From the NCBI GenBank assembly GCA_002381945.1, contig DFXY01000004.1, positions 1 to 6,930 of the forward strand: a stretch of 6,930 bases of DNA, read 5' to 3'. Made by a program: the position numbers and the translations under genes. Source of the DNA: Bacteriovoracaceae bacterium UBA4096. Its GTDB lineage: Bacteria > Bdellovibrionota > Bacteriovoracia > Bacteriovoracales > Bacteriovoracaceae. This document shows, one piece after another, positions 5,361 through 6,930 of the stretch (positions within the stretch are counted from its first letter, which is position 1; each line of letters opens with the position of its first letter). The notes below the pieces were generated by a model. That model was not told the origin of the DNA. It worked only from the letters and a program-made list of their open reading frames with translations, and did no database searches.

Positions 5361-6835
5361 TACCTGTCTTTAAATTTAGCATCAGTAAGGTTATGGTGCA
5401 CATATCCGGAGATATTCTCTGGTCGGGTGAAAGTTTTAGTATTATCTCCTGAATCAAATAGGTCGGCCCACCAGTTAACGCCTTTTTTGGAGCCTAAGAA
5501 CTCATAAAATTTATTAGACGAACCATTCATACCTTTTTTTACCACGTCACTTACAATATCTCTCTGAATCATGTGAGTAAATACACCATGATTTTCACGG
5601 GAACCTTCCTTAAAAAAACGATCAATGAACGGGCCGGTTCGAATGGCAGTTCGGAATGAATCATTCCGGGTGGCCACATCCTTTGAATCAATTGCCTTTC
5701 CACCATAACTTAAAAACTTATCGGAACTCTTCATGACTGTGGTAAATCCATTATCCCCGCTGGCCTTAAAGCGCTTAACCAGGGTAACGGCAATAGCATG
5801 TTCAGAGACTACACCTTTTTCTAAAAGTTTTAAATCCTCCGGACGACCTTTCTGCGCCATCCATTCTGCGCTTTCTTGGAATAATTTCTTAAAGTAACTT
5901 TCTAAAACGAACTTATCTCCTAAAGCATTATAAACTCCGGTGACAGTTTTCTGAATATCAGGGTCCAGTTGATCAGCTCTTTTCATCATTTCATAACCGC
6001 CGACTGGTCGAAATTCTCCTGAGAGTTCAAAAGGAATATCTCTAGCATGTTGAATTTTCTTAGCATCCGTAAACTTAATCTGATCTAAAGTCTTCTGAAG
6101 TTTAGGAAACTTTTCCCAAACACTCTTTGTTGCTGTACTGACAAATACAGATTTTAAATTCGGAAATTGTTTAACTGCCTTGGGGCCATATTTAATTAAG
6201 GCCACAACTCCTGCCGGCGGAAGGAAAATATCCCCCATGATCTTACACATATACTTGGATTTAGCTTCAAAGTTAAGACATCCAAATTCTTTATATTCTT
6301 GGGAAACCATATCCGAAATTTTATTCATAAGCATACTTGCAATGGCACCTCCCATGGAAAGGAGCGCCTTAGTTTCTTTCATCGGAGGACTGCTCTTAGC
6401 AAGTGCCTTTTGATATTCGGTATGGAGATACAGCTTGGCCATGCCCATATACTCCGAAGCCTGTTCTAAGGCCTCACCCCGTTTTTCTCCATCCCATGCC
6501 AATTGCATAATGTCCCAAAGAAACACGAGTGTTTCTTTGACTGAATCAAAAGCACCTTTAGAGCAACCTTTTATAAACTCCCAAGCATCAAGCTGACTGG
6601 TTTTCTCCAAAGCTTCACACTTTAACAGATCGCTTCGAGGGACATCTTTACAAAGCTCATTCTGAGTCACAATTTTACACATATCAGTTAACGAACTGGT
6701 TAAAGGCTGTATGCCCTGACTGACACAAATCTCCTGATAGGAATGTAGAGTCGGCTTTAGAGTAAAATCATCGGCCCAAACACGACTATTCAATAAAAAA
6801 ACAGAAATGAGCAGAAGGCCTATGACTTGTTTCAT
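5360..6835 (-). CDS. Large exported protein of unknown function with several N-terminal cysteines
   Basis: I do not recognise a characterised family. The 491-residue product starts with a Sec signal peptide (MKQVIGLLLISVFLLNSRVWA, 1-21, cleavage likely after VWA). The mature N-terminus holds five cysteines within about 55 residues (C37, C53, C62, C73, C91) and two more at C186 and C197, suggesting disulphides outside the cytoplasm. Residues 95-220 look helical with two mildly hydrophobic stretches (LSMGGAIASMLM, 159-170; IFLPPAGVVALIKYGPKA, 203-220), long enough to touch a membrane but not clear TM helices. The C-terminal half (about 260-491) is free of cysteine and rich in polar residues that could form an active site: E345-H346, R396, R399, H416, H421, Q424, W455-W456, R471, H480-H481. 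The ATG at 6833-6835 overlaps the stop of an upstream frame as ATGA. The ribosome site (GGAAG, ten bases upstream) is weak, which fits coupling. Likely co-expressed with the DUF309 gene. Confidence 0.82.
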   Translation of the reverse strand: MKQVIGLLLISVFLLNSRVWADDFTLKPTLHSYQEICVSQGIQPLTSSLTDMCKIVTQNELCKDVPRSDLLKCEALEKTSQLDAWEFIKGCSKGAFDSVKETLVFLWDIMQLAWDGEKRGEALEQASEYMGMAKLYLHTEYQKALAKSSPPMKETKALLSMGGAIASMLMNKISDMVSQEYKEFGCLNFEAKSKYMCKIMGDIFLPPAGVVALIKYGPKAVKQFPNLKSVFVSTATKSVWEKFPKLQKTLDQIKFTDAKKIQHARDIPFELSGEFRPVGGYEMMKRADQLDPDIQKTVTGVYNALGDKFVLESYFKKLFQESAEWMAQKGRPEDLKLLEKGVVSEHAIAVTLVKRFKASGDNGFTTVMKSSDKFLSYGGKAIDSKDVATRNDSFRTAIRTGPFIDRFFKEGSRENHGVFTHMIQRDIVSDVVKKGMNGSSNKFYEFLGSKKGVNWWADLFDSGDNTKTFTRPENISGYVHHNLTDAKFKDR

Positions 6836-6930
6836 TTATTAATGACTTCCGGTTTGATAAAACTAAAGAACTGCTTTGAAAATTCTTCTCCATTTTTTAG
6901 AGAAGCTGGTCTGGTGTGAAGGATTTGAAT
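6832..6930 (-). CDS. C-terminal end of an upstream gene, cut by the window edge
   Basis: One minus-strand frame is open from the window edge for 32 codons and ends in TGA at 6832-6834, overlapping the ATG of the 491-residue gene as ATGA. The visible tail starts IQILHTRPASLKNG and ends FFSFIKPEVINK. The other two minus-strand frames meet stop codons in this stretch. The overlap type, typical of coupled operon genes, is the main support. Too little is visible to name a family. Confidence 0.55.
   Translation of the reverse strand: MQILHTRPASLKNGEEFSKQFFSFIKPEVINK

Noticed and set aside
6180..6413. Plus-strand open frame inside the 491-residue gene
   Set aside because: It is antisense to a long coding frame with signal peptide and operon overlaps, and has no supporting features.

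Overview
The window reads as ordinary chromosomal DNA of a Gram-negative bacterium, moderately AT-rich and densely packed. Three products have Sec-type signal peptides (YceI and two unrecognised exported proteins) and a fourth has a twin-arginine-like N-terminus. The mix of exported orphan proteins, one of them with several cysteines just after its signal peptide, alongside a VIT1-type metal transporter and a DUF309 protein is what I would expect in the Bdellovibrio/Bacteriovorax group of predatory bacteria. That placement is inference from protein style, not from a marker gene. I saw no rRNA, tRNA, CRISPR array, insertion sequence, phage gene or integration site.

Layout, left to right. Positions 1-423 (+) hold the C-terminal part of a VIT1/CCC1-type Fe2+/Mn2+ transporter whose start lies outside the window. 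It meets an exported YceI-family protein (425-1045, -) tail to tail, with one base between the stop codons. Further right on the minus strand is a two-gene unit: an NmrA-like, QorB-type NAD(P)H:quinone oxidoreductase (1133-1999) and, upstream of it, a YgiD/LigB-type extradiol dioxygenase (2008-2868) with a Tat-like N-terminus. A 93-bp divergent control region (2869-2961) separates these from a LysR-family regulator (2962-3861, +). The control region holds a CCAATATTGG palindrome that overlaps the best minus-strand promoter candidate. The LysR gene is followed on the same strand by an exported protein of unknown function (3906-4916).

The right third is a tightly packed minus-strand operon: a gene cut by the window edge (6832-6930), a 491-residue exported protein of unknown function (5360-6835) and a DUF309 protein (4863-5360). 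Its junctions are ATGA and TAATG stop/start overlaps, and its last gene overlaps the tail of the unknown plus-strand gene by 54 bp.

Working model. The centre looks like a LysR-controlled module for handling quinones or catechols: one enzyme reduces quinones, a second opens catechol-type rings, and the neighbouring YceI protein belongs to a family that binds isoprenoid or quinone-like lipids. The least explained parts are the 491-residue protein with its DUF309 partner, and the odd 5' end of the dioxygenase gene. There, an inverted copy of the Shine-Dalgarno sequence sits before the upstream start codon, and a strong internal Shine-Dalgarno precedes a second start.
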